From Puniceicoccales bacterium (GTDB taxonomy: Bacteria > Verrucomicrobiota > Verrucomicrobiae > Opitutales > LL51), in contig JAIRLG010000067.1 of NCBI GenBank assembly GCA_031259625.1, forward strand, positions 1 to 12,066: a stretch of DNA of 12,066 nucleotides. The letters are read 5' to 3'. Under the pieces are notes generated by a model that was not told the DNA's origin, ran no database searches, and saw nothing but the letters and a program-made list of their open reading frames with translations. How positions within the stretch are numbered: the first letter of the stretch is position 1; every line of letters begins with the position of its first letter. Below, in pieces: positions 11,937 to 12,066 of this stretch. A program made the position numbers and the translations under genes.

Positions 11937-12066
11937 TTATTCAGTATCCTCGGGAGGAATGAAAAGAACACATTCCGCTTCTCGTTCTCCTTCTCTTCGC
12001 AACCGGGCAATGCGCTCAATGCGCTGTTCGTCTAATCCTCGAGTGATATCCAGGAGCGCCTGATAG
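11937..12066 (-). CDS. unknown tandem paralogue, partial (C-terminal 43 codons only)
   Basis: The frame ends in TAA at 11939-11937 and encodes the same tail as the 11252-11803 protein: ALLDITRGLDEQ, then RIERIARLRREGE and CVLFIPPEDTE. In the visible part the only coding difference is a silent ATC/ATT change, so this is a recent copy. The rest of the gene, including whether its mature part matches the neighbour or is different, lies outside the window. Confidence 0.75.
   Translation of the reverse strand, partial: YQALLDITRGLDEQRIERIARLRREGEREAECVLFIPPEDTE

Larger units (their letters stand above)
11781..12066. repeat. direct repeat copy 2, continuing past the window edge
   Basis: This is the second copy of the segment at 11101-11381. 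It begins at the shared TTCAACCAAT string within the leader codons of the 11803 gene and runs to the right edge of the window, so its true end is not seen. Confidence 0.93.

Noticed and set aside
11804..12019. Extended start of the 11252 gene
   Set aside because: The extension runs out of frame through the duplicated neighbour, and the conserved MDRKYWLKGV start is at 11803.

Overview
The window reads as chromosomal DNA of a GC-rich Gram-negative-type bacterium. It carries a peptidoglycan gene (murA), a DUF374 lipid-type acyltransferase, a MATE exporter, an RDD membrane protein, RF2, an ExoA-type exonuclease III and a tRNA with encoded CCA. The mix would suit the PVC group, perhaps Verrucomicrobiota, but that placement is a guess from the sequence alone. 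No phage, transposase, CRISPR array or rRNA is visible.

Layout. Positions 1-1742 are read leftward: a low-complexity, Cys-containing protein of unknown function is followed 47 bases later by the first two thirds of murA, which runs off the window. A 240-base AT-rich divergent region separates this from a rightward HU/IHF-type gene with an unusual Cys/Lys insertion, closed by an intrinsic terminator at 2326-2358. Rightward genes follow: MATE transporter, DUF374 acyltransferase and an overlapping RDD protein, all membrane or envelope functions. A two-copy degenerate 75-base repeat and a leftward tRNA-Arg(UCU) come next. From 5919 to 9242 the genes are leftward: prfB, exonuclease III 13 bases behind it, then an orphan ABC-type substrate-binding protein. 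From 9747 to the end, base composition is visibly less GC-rich. This part holds unfamiliar leftward genes for predicted exported proteins, including a tandem duplication that carries the same promoter, leader and C-terminal coding segment.

The most striking signal is structural. Three gaps (3797-3900, 5687-5797, 9521-9624) each contain a 104-111 base element with one architecture: a 10-15 bp outer stem enclosing exactly three hairpins, mostly with three-base loops, and almost nothing unpaired at the junction. The three share no obvious primary sequence. They look like a family of intergenic four-way-junction (cloverleaf) elements, and I do not recognise them as a named class. Second is the duplicated cassette at the right end, in which promoter and leader are nearly identical while the mature proteins differ, and a hairpin between the genes has changed in a compensatory way. 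Third is the Cys/Lys cluster in the HU protein, which resembles a cluster in the divergently read unknown protein next to it.
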